Positions 8,156-17,604 of a stretch of 64,000 bases of DNA are shown piece after piece. The DNA is from Pseudomonas hefeiensis (GTDB lineage: Bacteria; Pseudomonadota; Gammaproteobacteria; Pseudomonadales; Pseudomonadaceae). Positions within the stretch are counted from its first letter, which is position 1, and every line of letters begins with the position of its first letter. The stretch lies in the NCBI RefSeq assembly GCF_030687835.1, contig NZ_CP117449.1, forward strand, positions 1,116,001-1,180,000. The letters are read 5' to 3'. A model generated the notes under the pieces. That model saw only the letters and a list, made by a program, of their open reading frames with translations. It was not told where the DNA came from and made no database searches. A program made the position numbers and the translations under genes.

Positions 8156-9025
8156 TCAATTCGCCTCTTTCACCGCACTCAAGAACGCACACGTGCGCTC
8201 CTGCTGCGGGTTTTCGAAGATCTGCGCCGGAGTGCCCTGTTCGTGGATCTGCCCTTTGTAGAAGAAGCACACCCGGTCGGCGAATTCCCGGGCGAAGCCC
8301 ATCTGGTGGGTCACCATCAGCATCGTCAGGTTGTGCTCGGCCCCCAGTTTGCGGATCACATTCAGCACTTCACCGCACAACTCCGGATCGAGCGCCGAGG
8401 TCACTTCGTCAAACAGCATCACCTTGGGTCGCATCGCCAGCGCCCGGGCAATCGCCACCCGTTGTTGCTGGCCGCCAGACAACTGCGAAGGGTAGTGGTC
8501 GAGTTTGCTGCCCAGCCCCACCAGCTCCAATAAATCGGCGGCGCGCTCCCGTGCTTCTTTCGGGTTCATGCCCAGCACCTGCACGGGGGCCTCGATGACG
8601 TTTTGCAGCGCGGTCATGTGGGGGAACAGGTTGAAGCTCTGGAACACCATGCCGATCTTGCCGCGCACCCGGCGGATGTGCCGGTCGTTGGCCGGCACCA
8701 GCACGCCGTTGCGGTTGGGCATGTGAGTCAGGGAGTCATCTTCGATGCGGATCTGGCCCTGGTCGATGCCTTCCAGGGTCATCAGCACCCGCAACAATGT
8801 CGACTTGCCCGAGCCGCTGGGGCCGATGATCGCGACTTTTTCACCGGGCGCGACATCCAGGTTCAGATGGTCGAGTACCGTAAAACTGCCATAGCTTTTG
8901 GTCACGTCCTGGAAACTTACAATCGGCCGGGACGGGGTCTGATCTTGCATGGCCGGGGCCTCCTGCTGCGACGCCAGCGTGCTGCGCCGGGACAAATCGG
9001 TGGGCGAGGACAGGGGTAAAGTCAT
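8156..9025 (-). CDS. ehuA: Ectoine/hydroxyectoine ABC transporter, ATP-binding protein
   Basis: The ATPase of a polar amino acid-type ABC importer, 289 residues. Walker [10 protein letters not shown], signature LSGGQQQR and Walker [13 protein letters not shown] are all intact, followed by the switch His in [10 protein letters not shown]. The N-terminus carries about 30 extra residues before the ABC core. The ATG overlaps the ehuD stop by one base (TAATG). It is last in a minus-strand operon ehuB-ehuC-ehuD-ehuA that diverges from the ectoine catabolic genes. Substrate assignment rests on this context and on the neighbouring binding protein. Confidence 0.9.
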   Translation of the reverse strand: MTLPLSSPTDLSRRSTLASQQEAPAMQDQTPSRPIVSFQDVTKSYGSFTVLDHLNLDVAPGEKVAIIGPSGSGKSTLLRVLMTLEGIDQGQIRIEDDSLTHMPNRNGVLVPANDRHIRRVRGKIGMVFQSFNLFPHMTALQNVIEAPVQVLGMNPKEARERAADLLELVGLGSKLDHYPSQLSGGQQQRVAIARALAMRPKVMLFDEVTSALDPELCGEVLNVIRKLGAEHNLTMLMVTHQMGFAREFADRVCFFYKGQIHEQGTPAQIFENPQQERTCAFLSAVKEAN

Positions 9026-9681
9026 TAGCGTAGCTCCATGCGCGTTTCAAGGCGCCGTACCAGATAGGCCAAGGCGAGGCTCAGGGCGAGGAAGAACAGA
9101 CCGACCATGGTGATCGGCTCCAGGTAGCGGAAATGCTCGGAGCCGATGTTCTTGGCCTGCTGCATGATTTCCACCACGGTGATCGCCGACAGCACCGGCG
9201 TGTCCTTGAGCATCGCCACCAGGTAATTGCCCAGCGGCGGTATGATCGGCCGCAGCGCCTGGGGCAGGATGATGTTGCGGTAAGCGTTGTACGGAGCGAT
9301 GTTCAGTGCCGTCACCGCTTCCCACTGCGCCCGCGGCACCGCGTCAAGGCCGCTGCGATAGACCTCGGCGATATAGCAGGCGTAGTGCAGGCCGATGCCG
9401 AGGATGCCGACTTGCATGGCCGTCAGGCTCAAGCCGTAGTTAGGCAGCACGTAATAGAGGAAGTACACCTGGATCAGCAGCGGTGTGCTGCGGATGAATT
9501 CGATCACGGCGGTGGCCGGCCATGACAGCCAGACTTTTCGACTGCGCCGACCAATTGCCAGGAACAGTCCCAGGACAATCGCGATCAGAAAACCGATCAG
9601 GGTGATGCCCACCGTGTTGAGCGAGGCGCGCAGCAAGTCCGGCAGGATCTGTGCGGCGTAGGACCAGTCGAACAGGGTCAT
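9025..9681 (-). CDS. ehuD: Ectoine/hydroxyectoine ABC transporter permease EhuD
   Basis: An inner-membrane permease of the His/Glu/Gln/Arg (HisM) family, 218 residues with about five transmembrane helices. The EAA loop for docking the ATPase is in ITALNIAPYNAYRNIILPQA-like sequence (EAVTALNIAPYNAYRNIILP). It starts MTLFDWSYAAQILPDLLRAS. It overlaps the ehuC stop by 4 bases and the ehuA start by 1 base, so the three are translationally coupled. EhuC and EhuD would form the heterodimeric channel. Confidence 0.9.
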   Translation of the reverse strand: MTLFDWSYAAQILPDLLRASLNTVGITLIGFLIAIVLGLFLAIGRRSRKVWLSWPATAVIEFIRSTPLLIQVYFLYYVLPNYGLSLTAMQVGILGIGLHYACYIAEVYRSGLDAVPRAQWEAVTALNIAPYNAYRNIILPQALRPIIPPLGNYLVAMLKDTPVLSAITVVEIMQQAKNIGSEHFRYLEPITMVGLFFLALSLALAYLVRRLETRMELR

Positions 9682-10337
9682 GACAGACCTCCACGCATCC
9701 GGCCCCGGCTCAGTCGTCGCTCGACATGGCGCATGCCCAGGTTAATGGCCTGGGCAAGGATGAAATACATCACCAGTGCCAGGCTGAAGATCTCCAGGGT
9801 CTGGAAGGTTGCCTGATCCAGCTGCCGCGCGCGAAAGCTCAGGTCGGACAACGTGATCAACGACACCAGCGACGTGTTCTTCAGCAATTCGATCAGCAGG
9901 TTGGTGCCCGGTGGAATCGCCGCCAGCAGGGCCTGGGGCAGGATGATCCGTTTGAAACGCTTGAAACCGCTGAAATTCAGCGCCGTGCAGGCTTCGTATT
10001 GCCCTTTGGCCACCGAGCTGATGGCGCCGCGCATGACTTCGGCACCATACGCGCCGATGTGCAGGCCCAGGCCGACAATCGCCACGGCGTAGGGGCTCAA
10101 CTCAATGTTGAACGGCGGCAGTGGCAGCACGAAGAACAACCAGAACAGTTGCACCAGCAGCGACGTGCCACGAAACACTTCGATGTAAGTGATGGAAAAC
10201 CAGCGCAGCGCTCGCCATGGCGACAGTCGTCCCAGGGCCGCCAGTACCGCGCTGACAATTGCCAGCAGCGAGCCGAAAAAGGTCACCTGAAGCGTGACCC
10301 AGGCCCCTTGAATCAATAACGGAAGTAATTCGCCCAT
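9678..10337 (-). CDS. ehuC: Ectoine/hydroxyectoine ABC transporter permease EhuC
   Basis: The second HisM-family permease, 219 residues, with hydrophobic helices from about residue 10 (LIQGAWVTLQVTFFGSLLAI) to the C-terminus. The EAA-type loop is EACTALNFSGFKRFKRIILP. It follows ehuB by 66 bases and overlaps ehuD by 4 bases (ATGA). It pairs with EhuD to form the translocation pore of the compatible-solute importer. Confidence 0.9.
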   Translation of the reverse strand: MGELLPLLIQGAWVTLQVTFFGSLLAIVSAVLAALGRLSPWRALRWFSITYIEVFRGTSLLVQLFWLFFVLPLPPFNIELSPYAVAIVGLGLHIGAYGAEVMRGAISSVAKGQYEACTALNFSGFKRFKRIILPQALLAAIPPGTNLLIELLKNTSLVSLITLSDLSFRARQLDQATFQTLEIFSLALVMYFILAQAINLGMRHVERRLSRGRMRGGLS

Positions 10338-10403
10338 GGTTCAACCCGATATCCGATGAAGCAGGGAACAGGCATCACGCACCGCGCGTCATGCCTGTTT
10401 CGG

Positions 10404-11261
10404 CTATGGCTGAGCGCAGAGCTCGGCCGCGGTTTTGCTGGTCACGTTGGATTTGTCGAAACCGAACGGCGCAACGGCCTTGAGGTGTTCTTCAGAGCCT
10501 AGCCATTTCTTCAGCTCGGCATTGACCGCATCGCGCAGGTCTTTGTCTTCGGGGCGGAAGGCGAGGGCGCCGTAGCCAATGTGCGACGGGTCGTCCTTGA
10601 ACTCGGTCATTGCCTCAACCTTGTCTCCGCCCTTGCTGGCCAGGCCCTTCATGGTCAGTTGCGTGCCGACGGCAGCGTCCGCACGGCCGGCGCGCACCGC
10701 TTGCAACTGCGCGGTGGTGTCGGGGACCTGGAGAATCTGCTCATCCTTGACCCCGGAATCCCGGGCGTACGCCAGGTTCACCGTACCGGCCATGATTGCC
10801 AGCTTCACGTCCGGTTGTTTGGCGATGTCTTCATAGCTGTGGAGTTGTTTCGGATTGCCCTTGGCCACGAGCAGGGCATCGGGTAACTGGTATTGCGGAT
10901 CGGTGAACAACACCTGCTTGCAGCGCGCCGGGGTGATGTACATCCCCGCGGCAATGACATCGAATCGGCCGGCGCGCAGGCCGGGAATCAGCGAGCCCCA
11001 TTCGGTGAGCACGCCGTTGACCTGCTTGATGCCCATCTTGGCGAAGATGATCTTGGCGATTTCCGGCGATTCACCGGTGACAGTGCCGTCGGTTTCGGTG
11101 AAGGCGAACGGGGTTTCGTTGGCGTAGCCGATCCGGATGCTGCTGTTGCTTTTGACGGTATCGAGGGTGGCGGCGTGAACGCTGCCAGCCAGGCCAAGTA
11201 CGGCACAGGTCATTAAGAGCCGACGCAGGGGCGCGCATGTGGCGGGAAGGAAATTGCTCAT
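10404..11261 (-). CDS. ehuB: Ectoine/hydroxyectoine ABC transporter substrate-binding protein
   Basis: A periplasmic binding protein of 285 residues. The signal peptide is residues 1-30 (cleavage after SVHA), followed by a family 3 solute-binding fold: SIRIGYANETPFAF near the N-terminus, LTEWGSLIPGLRAGRFDVIA and a central hinge. EhuB proteins cage ectoine with aromatic residues and an Arg; the aromatic FAF and the Arg in AGRFDV fit, but residue-level equivalence was not aligned. It is first in the ehu operon and divergent from enuR, with about 290 bases between, where the candidate EnuR operator lies. Confidence 0.9.
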   Translation of the reverse strand: MSNFLPATCAPLRRLLMTCAVLGLAGSVHAATLDTVKSNSSIRIGYANETPFAFTETDGTVTGESPEIAKIIFAKMGIKQVNGVLTEWGSLIPGLRAGRFDVIAAGMYITPARCKQVLFTDPQYQLPDALLVAKGNPKQLHSYEDIAKQPDVKLAIMAGTVNLAYARDSGVKDEQILQVPDTTAQLQAVRAGRADAAVGTQLTMKGLASKGGDKVEAMTEFKDDPSHIGYGALAFRPEDKDLRDAVNAELKKWLGSEEHLKAVAPFGFDKSNVTSKTAAELCAQP

Positions 11262-11474
11262 CGATAAAATCTCCTGTTTCTTGTGGATCCGTCGTTTGAC
11301 GGCTCTGTGGTAGGAGGCAGTGTTACAAGAGCAAAGCGTACAGCGGCTGATCCGGCCATGGCCTGGAATCGGGGACGGCGCCGGTACAGGTCGATCCGGC
11401 TTTTTTGTCGGGGTGGTGAACCCGCCTGGATGACGACCTTGGACCGAGCATACAAAAGCCCCGGCACCGATTGC

Positions 11475-11490
11475 ATTGCACTAGGACAAT
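11475..11490. promoter_or_regulatory. Candidate EnuR operator in the ehuB/enuR divergent region
   Basis: The near-palindrome ATTGCACTAGGACAAT (half-sites ATTG/CAAT around CTAG) lies in the 290-base gap between divergent ehuB and enuR. Read on the other strand it matches 13 of 16 bases of the site at 13284-13299 before eutB. The position suggests control of both transcripts by EnuR; this is inference. Confidence 0.5.
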
Positions 11491-11551
11491 TGCTTTGTCG
11501 CGATTGTCGCGGGATGCTGTGCGCACCAGAACACACGCGGGTTGCAGCGTC

Positions 11552-12946
11552 ATGGATAAGTGGAAATCAGCCTTGGACATTGCCCGTAGCGGTGAGTCCA
11601 AATACAAGATTCTGGTACAGGCCATTGCCGACGATATCGAGCAGGGCTCCCTGGCCAATGACCAGCGCTTGCCGCCGCAACGGCAAGTGGCCGACGCCAT
11701 GGGCATCAGTGTGCAGACTGTCACCAATGCCTACAAGGAGCTGGAGCGTCAGGGCCTGGTGCGCTGTGAAGTGGGACGCGGCAGCTTCGTTTCGCGGCGC
11801 ATGAGCGACCGGGTCGCGACCTACATTCTCGATAGCCCCGAGCGCGCGCTGGTGGATTTTTCCATCACGCGAATCATGCACACCCGCGAGCACGACCAGT
11901 TCTGGCGCGACACCTGCCTTGAACTGAGCACCGAAGAAGACCAGCCGTGGATTCATGCTTTTCGTCCGATCGCAGGTTTTGAATCCCATCGTGAAGCGGC
12001 CGCCCAGTGGATTGGTCGCCAAAGGTTGAAGGTTGATCGCAACGACATCTTGATCACCAACGGCGCAGCCCATGGGATCTTTCTTGCCCTCGCTTCCCTG
12101 GCCGGGCCCGATGATGTGGTGCTCTGCGAAGGCGTGACTGACCACGGGGTGATCGGCAATTCCCAAGTGTTGGGTTTCACCCTCAAGGGCCTGGAAATGG
12201 ATCGCTATGGCATCGACCCTGAACACTTCGAGGACATGTGCAGCAACGAGCGCATCACCGCGCTGGTGTGCACGCCGAACCTGAACAACCCCACCACCAG
12301 TCTGATGCCCGACACTCGCCGACGGGAAATCGCCGAGATTGCCCGGCGCTTTGGTGTGCACATCATCGAAGACGACGTCTACGGTCCGCTGCTGGACGAA
12401 CGCCGTGCGCCGCCCATCAGCCACTACCTGCCGGAGCTGTCGTTCTATTGCACCAGCATGACCAAGTCGGTGCTCACGGGGCTGCGGATCGGTTATCTGG
12501 TGGTGCCCAAGCGCCTGGCGCTGCGTACCGAGAGCATCCTGCGGGTCAATAGCTGGATGGCCACGCCCATGGTGTCGGAAATCGCCGCCCGCTGGATCCG
12601 TGATGGCCGCGCCGAGTCGCTGGTGCATTTGCAGCGCCGGCTGTTGGCCGGTCGCCAGGCGATGGTCACCGAGTACATGGGCGAGCATTTGCTGGGCCAG
12701 CATCCCCACGCCTTGAACGCCTGGGTCGGCATCCCGTCCCATTGGGAAGTGGACAGCCTGGTGCGGGCGCTACGGCACAAGCACATCGCCGTGACCTCCC
12801 CCGACCCGTTCACCGTGCGCGGCACCCCCAAACCCCGTGCGGTGCGAGTATGTGTAGGCGCCGAATGCAGTGATGAGGAAATGCGCCATGCGCTGATCGG
12901 CATGCGGGAAATTTTCAACCAATACCCGCAGATCCATGATTTTTAA
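11552..12946 (+). CDS. enuR: MocR-type regulator of ectoine catabolism (GntR HTH fused to aminotransferase fold)
   Basis: A protein of 464 residues. A GntR winged helix-turn-helix is at about residues 10-80 (YKILVQAIADDIEQGSLAND, LPPQRQVADAMGISVQTVTN). A fold-type I aminotransferase domain follows at about 115-460, with the PLP lysine in STSMTKSVLTGLRIGY-like sequence (CTSMTKSVLTGLR) and IIEDDVYGPLL. EnuR proteins repress ectoine catabolic genes and are relieved by N-alpha-acetyl-diaminobutyrate or diaminobutyrate bound through the PLP. Its position at the head of eut-doe genes and divergent from ehu identifies it. I chose the ATG at 11552; the frame is open a further 27 codons upstream through the operator. 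Confidence 0.92.
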   Translation: MDKWKSALDIARSGESKYKILVQAIADDIEQGSLANDQRLPPQRQVADAMGISVQTVTNAYKELERQGLVRCEVGRGSFVSRRMSDRVATYILDSPERALVDFSITRIMHTREHDQFWRDTCLELSTEEDQPWIHAFRPIAGFESHREAAAQWIGRQRLKVDRNDILITNGAAHGIFLALASLAGPDDVVLCEGVTDHGVIGNSQVLGFTLKGLEMDRYGIDPEHFEDMCSNERITALVCTPNLNNPTTSLMPDTRRREIAEIARRFGVHIIEDDVYGPLLDERRAPPISHYLPELSFYCTSMTKSVLTGLRIGYLVVPKRLALRTESILRVNSWMATPMVSEIAARWIRDGRAESLVHLQRRLLAGRQAMVTEYMGEHLLGQHPHALNAWVGIPSHWEVDSLVRALRHKHIAVTSPDPFTVRGTPKPRAVRVCVGAECSDEEMRHALIGMREIFNQYPQIHDF

Positions 12947-12978
12947 TGCACAAGATTTTTGAACAACACAACCCTCCT

Positions 12979-13199
12979 GTGGGAGCGGGCTTGCTCGCGA
13001 AGACGGTGGCACATCCAGTATTGATGTGACGGGTAGACCGCTTTCGCGAGCAAGCCCGCTCCCACAGGGGAATGGCGGTGGTCGCAGGATTTGTGTTTGC
13101 CCCGGCCAAAATGTGGGAGCGGGCTTGCTCGCGAAGGCGGTGGCACATCCAGCATTGATGTGACGGGTAGACCGCTTTCGCGAGCAAGCCCGCTCCCAC
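12979..13199. repeat. Two REPINs in tandem, plus a remnant
   Basis: Units at 12979-13065 and 13113-13199, 134 bases start to start. A decayed third start (GTGGGGGGCTGG) is at 13248. Together with the eutB leader they fill the 12947-13357 gap, which holds no gene. Confidence 0.9.
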
Positions 13200-13283
13200 A
13201 GGAGGGTTGTGGGGGGGCTCGGAATCTGTGTTCACCCCAGTCAAATTGTGGGGGGCTGGAGGGGATTCAAGTAATCGAATTAA

Positions 13284-13299
13284 ATTGCCCTAGTACATT
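13284..13299. promoter_or_regulatory. Candidate EnuR operator upstream of eutB
   Basis: ATTGCCCTAGTACATT, centred about 66 bases before the eutB ATG, shares 13 of 16 bases with the reverse complement of 11475-11490. Joint consensus: ATTGYCCTAGTRCAWT. Function is inferred from its position in front of the eutBC-doeAB genes. Confidence 0.5.
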
Positions 13300-13357
13300 C
13301 ATCACCACAATCCAGCCCTCTTAGACTGCGCCCAACACATCAGCTCGGGACGCGGTC

Positions 13358-14329
13358 ATGGCAGTGTTGCAGCTACAGGATGTCTATCTCGCTCGCCAGC
13401 GCATCGAATCGCTGGTGCGGCGTACGCCCATGGAGCATTCCCCCAGCCTGTCACGGCTGATGGGGGTGGCGGTGTACCTCAAACTCGAATCTCTGCAAAT
13501 CACCGGCAGCTTCAAGCTGCGCGGCGCGACTAATGCTGTGGCCCAGCTCAGCCCCGAGCAACAGGCCCTGGGCGTGGTCACCGCCTCGACCGGCAATCAC
13601 GGGCGGGCGCTGGCCCATGCGGCTTCCCGCCAGGGAGTCAAGGCGATTGTCTGCCTGTCGAACCTGGTGCCGGCCAATAAGGTGCAGGCGATTCGCGACC
13701 TGGGGGCCGAGGTGTGCATCGTCGGTCAGTCCCAGGACGATGCCCAGCGCGAAGCCGAACGCATCGCCAGAGAACAGGGGGCGACCTTCCTGCCGCCCTT
13801 CGATCACCCGGCGATCATCGCCGGCCAGGGCACCCTCGGCCTGGAAATCCTCGAACAGCAGCCGGACGTGGCCCAGGTGCTGGTGCCGTTGTCCGGTGGC
13901 GGCCTGTTCGCCGGCGTGGCCCTGGCGCTCAAAAGTGCGAATCCGGCGATTCAGGTGCATGGCATCAGCATGGCCCGAGGCGCCGCGATGGGTGCCAGCC
14001 TCGCCGCCGGGCAGCCGGTGGAGGTCGAGGAGTTGCCCACGCTGGCGGATTCCCTCGGCGGCGGCATCGGCCTGGATAACCGCTACACCTTCGACATGAC
14101 CCGACACCTGAGCGATGACCTGCACCTGCTTTCAGAAGCTTCCATCGCCAACGCTTTGCGCCACGCCTATCACGAAGAACGCCTGGTGCTTGAGGGCGCT
14201 GCCGTGGTGGGCATTGCCGCTCTGCTCGACGGCCTGATCGAACCGCGTGGACCTATTGTGCTGGTGGTCAGCGGGCGCAACGTCGACACCGAACAACATG
14301 CCCGCGTACTCGCTGGGGCCCAGCAATAA
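13358..14329 (+). CDS. eutB: Hydroxyectoine utilization dehydratase EutB
   Basis: A fold-type II PLP enzyme of the threonine/serine dehydratase family, 323 residues. The PLP lysine is in ITGSFKLRGATNA, the substrate loop is TASTGNHGRALAHAA, and the phosphate-binding glycine loop is LSGGGLFAGV. EutB acts with EutC (and EutA) to convert 5-hydroxyectoine to ectoine; in other settings the same fold is a threonine dehydratase. The assignment as EutB rests on the adjacent eutC, 24 bases downstream, and the doe genes. The ATG is preceded by a candidate EnuR operator. No eutA is found nearby. Confidence 0.88.
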   Translation: MAVLQLQDVYLARQRIESLVRRTPMEHSPSLSRLMGVAVYLKLESLQITGSFKLRGATNAVAQLSPEQQALGVVTASTGNHGRALAHAASRQGVKAIVCLSNLVPANKVQAIRDLGAEVCIVGQSQDDAQREAERIAREQGATFLPPFDHPAIIAGQGTLGLEILEQQPDVAQVLVPLSGGGLFAGVALALKSANPAIQVHGISMARGAAMGASLAAGQPVEVEELPTLADSLGGGIGLDNRYTFDMTRHLSDDLHLLSEASIANALRHAYHEERLVLEGAAVVGIAALLDGLIEPRGPIVLVVSGRNVDTEQHARVLAGAQQ

Positions 14330-14353
14330 CCATCAGCCGCAACGGAGCCAGCC

Positions 14354-15346
14354 ATGAGTGAAGTCACCCTATTGAGCGAAGCGGATCTGCGCAGTTGCGT
14401 GGCCCTCGACCTGCCCAGCATCGACGCCATCGAACAGGCCTTCGTGCTGCTGGCAACGGCGGCCGTGGCGATGCCGCCGATCCTGCGGCTGGACATCCCC
14501 GAACATAACGGTGAGGTGGACGTGAAGACCGCTTACCTGCCGGGCCTGGAGCGGTTTGCGATCAAGGTCAGCCCGGGCTTTTTCGATAATCCGAAACTCG
14601 GCCTGCCCAGCCTCAACGGCATGATGATGCTGCTGTCGGCGCGCACCGGTCTGCTGGAGGCGCTGTTGCTGGACAACGGTTATCTCACCGCCGTGCGCAC
14701 GGCAGCCGCCGGAGCGGTGGCGGCGCGCTGCCTGTCTCGCGAGCAGAGCCGCAGTGTCGCGTTGATCGGCGCCGGCGAACAGGCGGCGTTGCAGCTTCAG
14801 GCGCTGCGTCTGGTGCGGCCCATTGAAGAGGTGCGGGTCTGGGCTCGCGATGCACAAAAGGCCCAAGCCTTCAGTGCTGAACTTGCGCGTGATACGGGGC
14901 TTTCGGTGACGCCGTGCACAACGGTCGACGCCGCGCTGGAAGGTGTGGACATCGCCATCACCTGCACCCCCAGTCGTGAGCCGCTGATCGAAGCCCGGCA
15001 CCTGCATCCCGGCCTGCATATCACCGCGATGGGCTCGGACGCGGAACACAAGAACGAGATTTGCCCGCAAGCCCTGGCGGCCGTCGACTGCTACGTCGCC
15101 GATCGTCTGAGCCAGACCCGTGTGCTCGGTGAACTGCATCACGCCCTGGCGGCCGGTGTTGTCGGCGATGAGTCGGCGTTGATGGAGCTGGGCCAGGTGT
15201 TGGCGGGGCAGCGGGCCGGGCGAACCGATGAGGCGCAAGTCACCTTGTGCGACCTCACCGGCACCGGTGCCCAGGACACCGCCATTGCCAACCTGGCCTT
15301 CGAGCGGGCGCGGGCAGCGGGCAAGGGTTTCCCATTCGGTCGTTAA
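14354..15346 (+). CDS. eutC: Hydroxyectoine utilization protein EutC (ornithine cyclodeaminase/mu-crystallin family)
   Basis: A protein of 330 residues with an NAD(P)-binding Rossmann domain (VALIGAGEQAALQLQAL at about residues 135-151) and the dimerising N- and C-terminal parts of the ornithine cyclodeaminase family. The conserved lysine-bearing segment is RFAIKVSPGFFDNP, and TAVRTAAAGAVAARCL follows. EutC is proposed to reduce a keto intermediate in turning hydroxyectoine into ectoine. It lies between eutB and doeA on one strand with short gaps (24 and 41 bases), so it is co-transcribed. Confidence 0.88.
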   Translation: MSEVTLLSEADLRSCVALDLPSIDAIEQAFVLLATAAVAMPPILRLDIPEHNGEVDVKTAYLPGLERFAIKVSPGFFDNPKLGLPSLNGMMMLLSARTGLLEALLLDNGYLTAVRTAAAGAVAARCLSREQSRSVALIGAGEQAALQLQALRLVRPIEEVRVWARDAQKAQAFSAELARDTGLSVTPCTTVDAALEGVDIAITCTPSREPLIEARHLHPGLHITAMGSDAEHKNEICPQALAAVDCYVADRLSQTRVLGELHHALAAGVVGDESALMELGQVLAGQRAGRTDEAQVTLCDLTGTGAQDTAIANLAFERARAAGKGFPFGR

Positions 15347-15387
15347 CCGATTTTTTATTCGTGCGTCATTGATCAGAGGGCAGGTGG

Positions 15388-16578
15388 ATGTCAGAGATAG
15401 TCGTCAATCTTCCGTTCCAGCGGGAGGAATACGCTCAGCGCCTGGCGAAGGTCCGCGTGGCCATGCAGGTCCAGGGCCTGGAGCTGTTGCTGGTCACCGA
15501 TCCGTCGAACATGGCCTGGCTCACCGGCTACGACGGTTGGTCGTTCTACGTACACCAGTGCGTGCTGGTGGCACTGGACGGCGAGCCCGTGTGGTTCGGT
15601 CGCGGCCAGGATGCCAACGGTGCCAAACGCACGGTGTTCATGCAGGCCGATAATATCGTCGGCTACCCGGACATCTACGTGCAGTCGCGCGAACGTCATC
15701 CCATGGATTACCTGTCCCGGGAAGTGATCACCGCTCGTGGCTGGGGCGCGTTGACCATCGGCGTGGAGATGGACAACTACTACTTCAGCGCCGCCGCGTA
15801 CCTGTCGCTGCAAAAGCATTTGCCGCAGGCCAAACTGGTGGACGCGGTGGGTTTGGTGAACTGGCAGCGGGCGGTCAAGTCCCCCCAGGAAATCGCCTAC
15901 ATGCGCATCGCCGCGCGCATCGTCGAGAACATGCATGGCCGGATTCTGGAGCGGATCGAGCCGGGTATGCGCAAGAACGAACTGGTGGCCGAGATCTACA
16001 GCAGCGGCATCCTCGGGGCCGATGGCCATGGCGGTGATTACCCGGCCATCGTGCCATTGCTGCCCACCGGTGCCGACGCCAGTGCGCCGCACCTGACCTG
16101 GGACGATTCGCCGTTCGAGAAGGGTGCCGGGACTTTTTTTGAGATCGCCGGTTGCTACAAGCGTTACCACTGCCCACTGTCGCGCACCATCTACCTGGGC
16201 AAGCCGCCGCAACATTTTCTCGATGGCGAAAAAGCCGTGGTCGAGGGCATCGCCGCCGGCCTGGACGCGGCCAAGCCGGGCAACACCACGGGCGACATTG
16301 CCGTGGCATTTTTCAAAGTGCTGGAGAAGTTCGGCATCCATAAGGACAGCCGTTGCGGCTACCCGATCGGTATCAGCTATCCGCCGGATTGGGGCGAGCG
16401 CACCATGAGCCTGCGCCCCGGCGACACCAGCGTATTGCAGCCGGGCATGACGTTCCACTTCATGCCAGGTTTGTGGATGGACGATTGGGGACTGGAAATC
16501 ACCGAAAGCATTCTGATCACTGAAACCGGCGTCGAGACGCTGTGCAACGTGCCTCGTCAATTGTTCGTGAAGGATTGA
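15388..16578 (+). CDS. doeA: Ectoine hydrolase DoeA
   Basis: An enzyme of the M24 (creatinase/prolidase-like pita-bread) family, 396 residues. The N-terminal creatinase domain is at about 10-150 and the C-terminal catalytic domain at about 165-390. It opens the ectoine ring to N-acetyl-diaminobutyrate. Recognisable features are the start QGLELLLVTDPSNMAWLTGY, GADGHGGDYPAIVPLLPTG and the C-terminal ITESILITETGVETLCN. The ATG has AGGGCAGGTGG upstream. doeB starts 3 bases after its stop (GCC ATG), a firm operon link. Confidence 0.93.
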   Translation: MSEIVVNLPFQREEYAQRLAKVRVAMQVQGLELLLVTDPSNMAWLTGYDGWSFYVHQCVLVALDGEPVWFGRGQDANGAKRTVFMQADNIVGYPDIYVQSRERHPMDYLSREVITARGWGALTIGVEMDNYYFSAAAYLSLQKHLPQAKLVDAVGLVNWQRAVKSPQEIAYMRIAARIVENMHGRILERIEPGMRKNELVAEIYSSGILGADGHGGDYPAIVPLLPTGADASAPHLTWDDSPFEKGAGTFFEIAGCYKRYHCPLSRTIYLGKPPQHFLDGEKAVVEGIAAGLDAAKPGNTTGDIAVAFFKVLEKFGIHKDSRCGYPIGISYPPDWGERTMSLRPGDTSVLQPGMTFHFMPGLWMDDWGLEITESILITETGVETLCNVPRQLFVKD

Positions 16579-16581
16579 GCC

Positions 16582-17583
16582 ATGACTGACTTGCCTGCCA
16601 ATCCCATCAGCGCCACGGTCGATTTCAGCCGCGAGGGCGTGCAGCACGGTTTTCTCAAACTGCCGTATTCGCGAGACGATTCGGCCTGGGGCGCGGTGAT
16701 GATTCCCATCACCGTGATCCAGCGCGGCAGTGGCCCGACGGCGCTGCTCAGTGGTGGCAACCACGGCGATGAGTACGAAGGCCCGGTGGCCCTGAGCAAA
16801 CTGGCGCAGCGGCTGACCGCGCAAGAGGTGAGCGGCAGGGTGATTATCGTGCCGTTCATGAACACCCCGGCGTTCCATGCCGCTCGCCGTACCTCGCCCA
16901 TCGACAAGGGCAACCTCAATCGCAGTTTTCCCGGCAAGCCGGACGGCACGGTTACCGAGAAAATCGCTGACTATTTCAACCGTACGTTGCTGCCTTTGGC
17001 TGACATCGTCCTGGACATCCACTCCGGTGGCCGGACCCTGGACTTCCTGCCGTTCGCCGCCTGCCACGTGTTGCCGGACAAGCAGCAACAGGCCCGTTGC
17101 GAGGCGGGGATGCTGGCATTCAATGCGCCGTATTGCATGCGCATGCTGGAACTGGACGCCGGGGCGATGTACGACACCGCCGCCGAATCCCAGGGCAAGG
17201 TGTTTGTCACCACCGAACTGGGCGGTGGCGGCTCATCGACGGCCCGCAGCGTGGCGATTGCCGAACGCGGGGTACGCAACCTGCTGATCCACGCCGGCAT
17301 CCTGCGCGGCGAGATCGAGTTGCAGCCATCGTTGATGCTCGACATGCCCGATGCCAGTTGCTTCATCGCCAGCGAACACGACGGCCTGCTGGAGATGTGC
17401 CGCGACCTGGGCGACCACGTGACCGGGGGCGAGGTGGTGGCGCGCATTCACGATGCCACCCGCAGCGGCGTCGCCCCCATTGAATACCGCGCCGCCCGCA
17501 GCGGTCTGCTGGCGGCCCGGCACTTTCCGGGGCTGGTGCAATGCGGCGATACGTTGGCGGTGATTGCGGATGTGTTGGCGTGA
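16582..17583 (+). CDS. doeB: N-alpha-acetyl-L-2,4-diaminobutyrate deacetylase DoeB
   Basis: A zinc-dependent succinylglutamate desuccinylase/aspartoacylase-type deacylase, 333 residues. The metal-binding motif is LSGGNHGDEYEGP (His and Glu) at about residues 53-65; a second metal/substrate segment is VLDIHSGGRTLDF. It removes acetate from the DoeA product, giving L-2,4-diaminobutyrate. It ends the eutB-eutC-doeA-doeB run; a REP element separates it from doeX. Confidence 0.93.
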   Translation: MTDLPANPISATVDFSREGVQHGFLKLPYSRDDSAWGAVMIPITVIQRGSGPTALLSGGNHGDEYEGPVALSKLAQRLTAQEVSGRVIIVPFMNTPAFHAARRTSPIDKGNLNRSFPGKPDGTVTEKIADYFNRTLLPLADIVLDIHSGGRTLDFLPFAACHVLPDKQQQARCEAGMLAFNAPYCMRMLELDAGAMYDTAAESQGKVFVTTELGGGGSSTARSVAIAERGVRNLLIHAGILRGEIELQPSLMLDMPDASCFIASEHDGLLEMCRDLGDHVTGGEVVARIHDATRSGVAPIEYRAARSGLLAARHFPGLVQCGDTLAVIADVLA

Positions 17584-17604
17584 GTCAGGTTGAGCACAGC
17601 ACCT

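Noticed and set aside
15391..17088. A 565-codon open frame antisense to doeA and doeB
   Set aside because: Shadow of high-GC genes with strong family motifs on the other strand.
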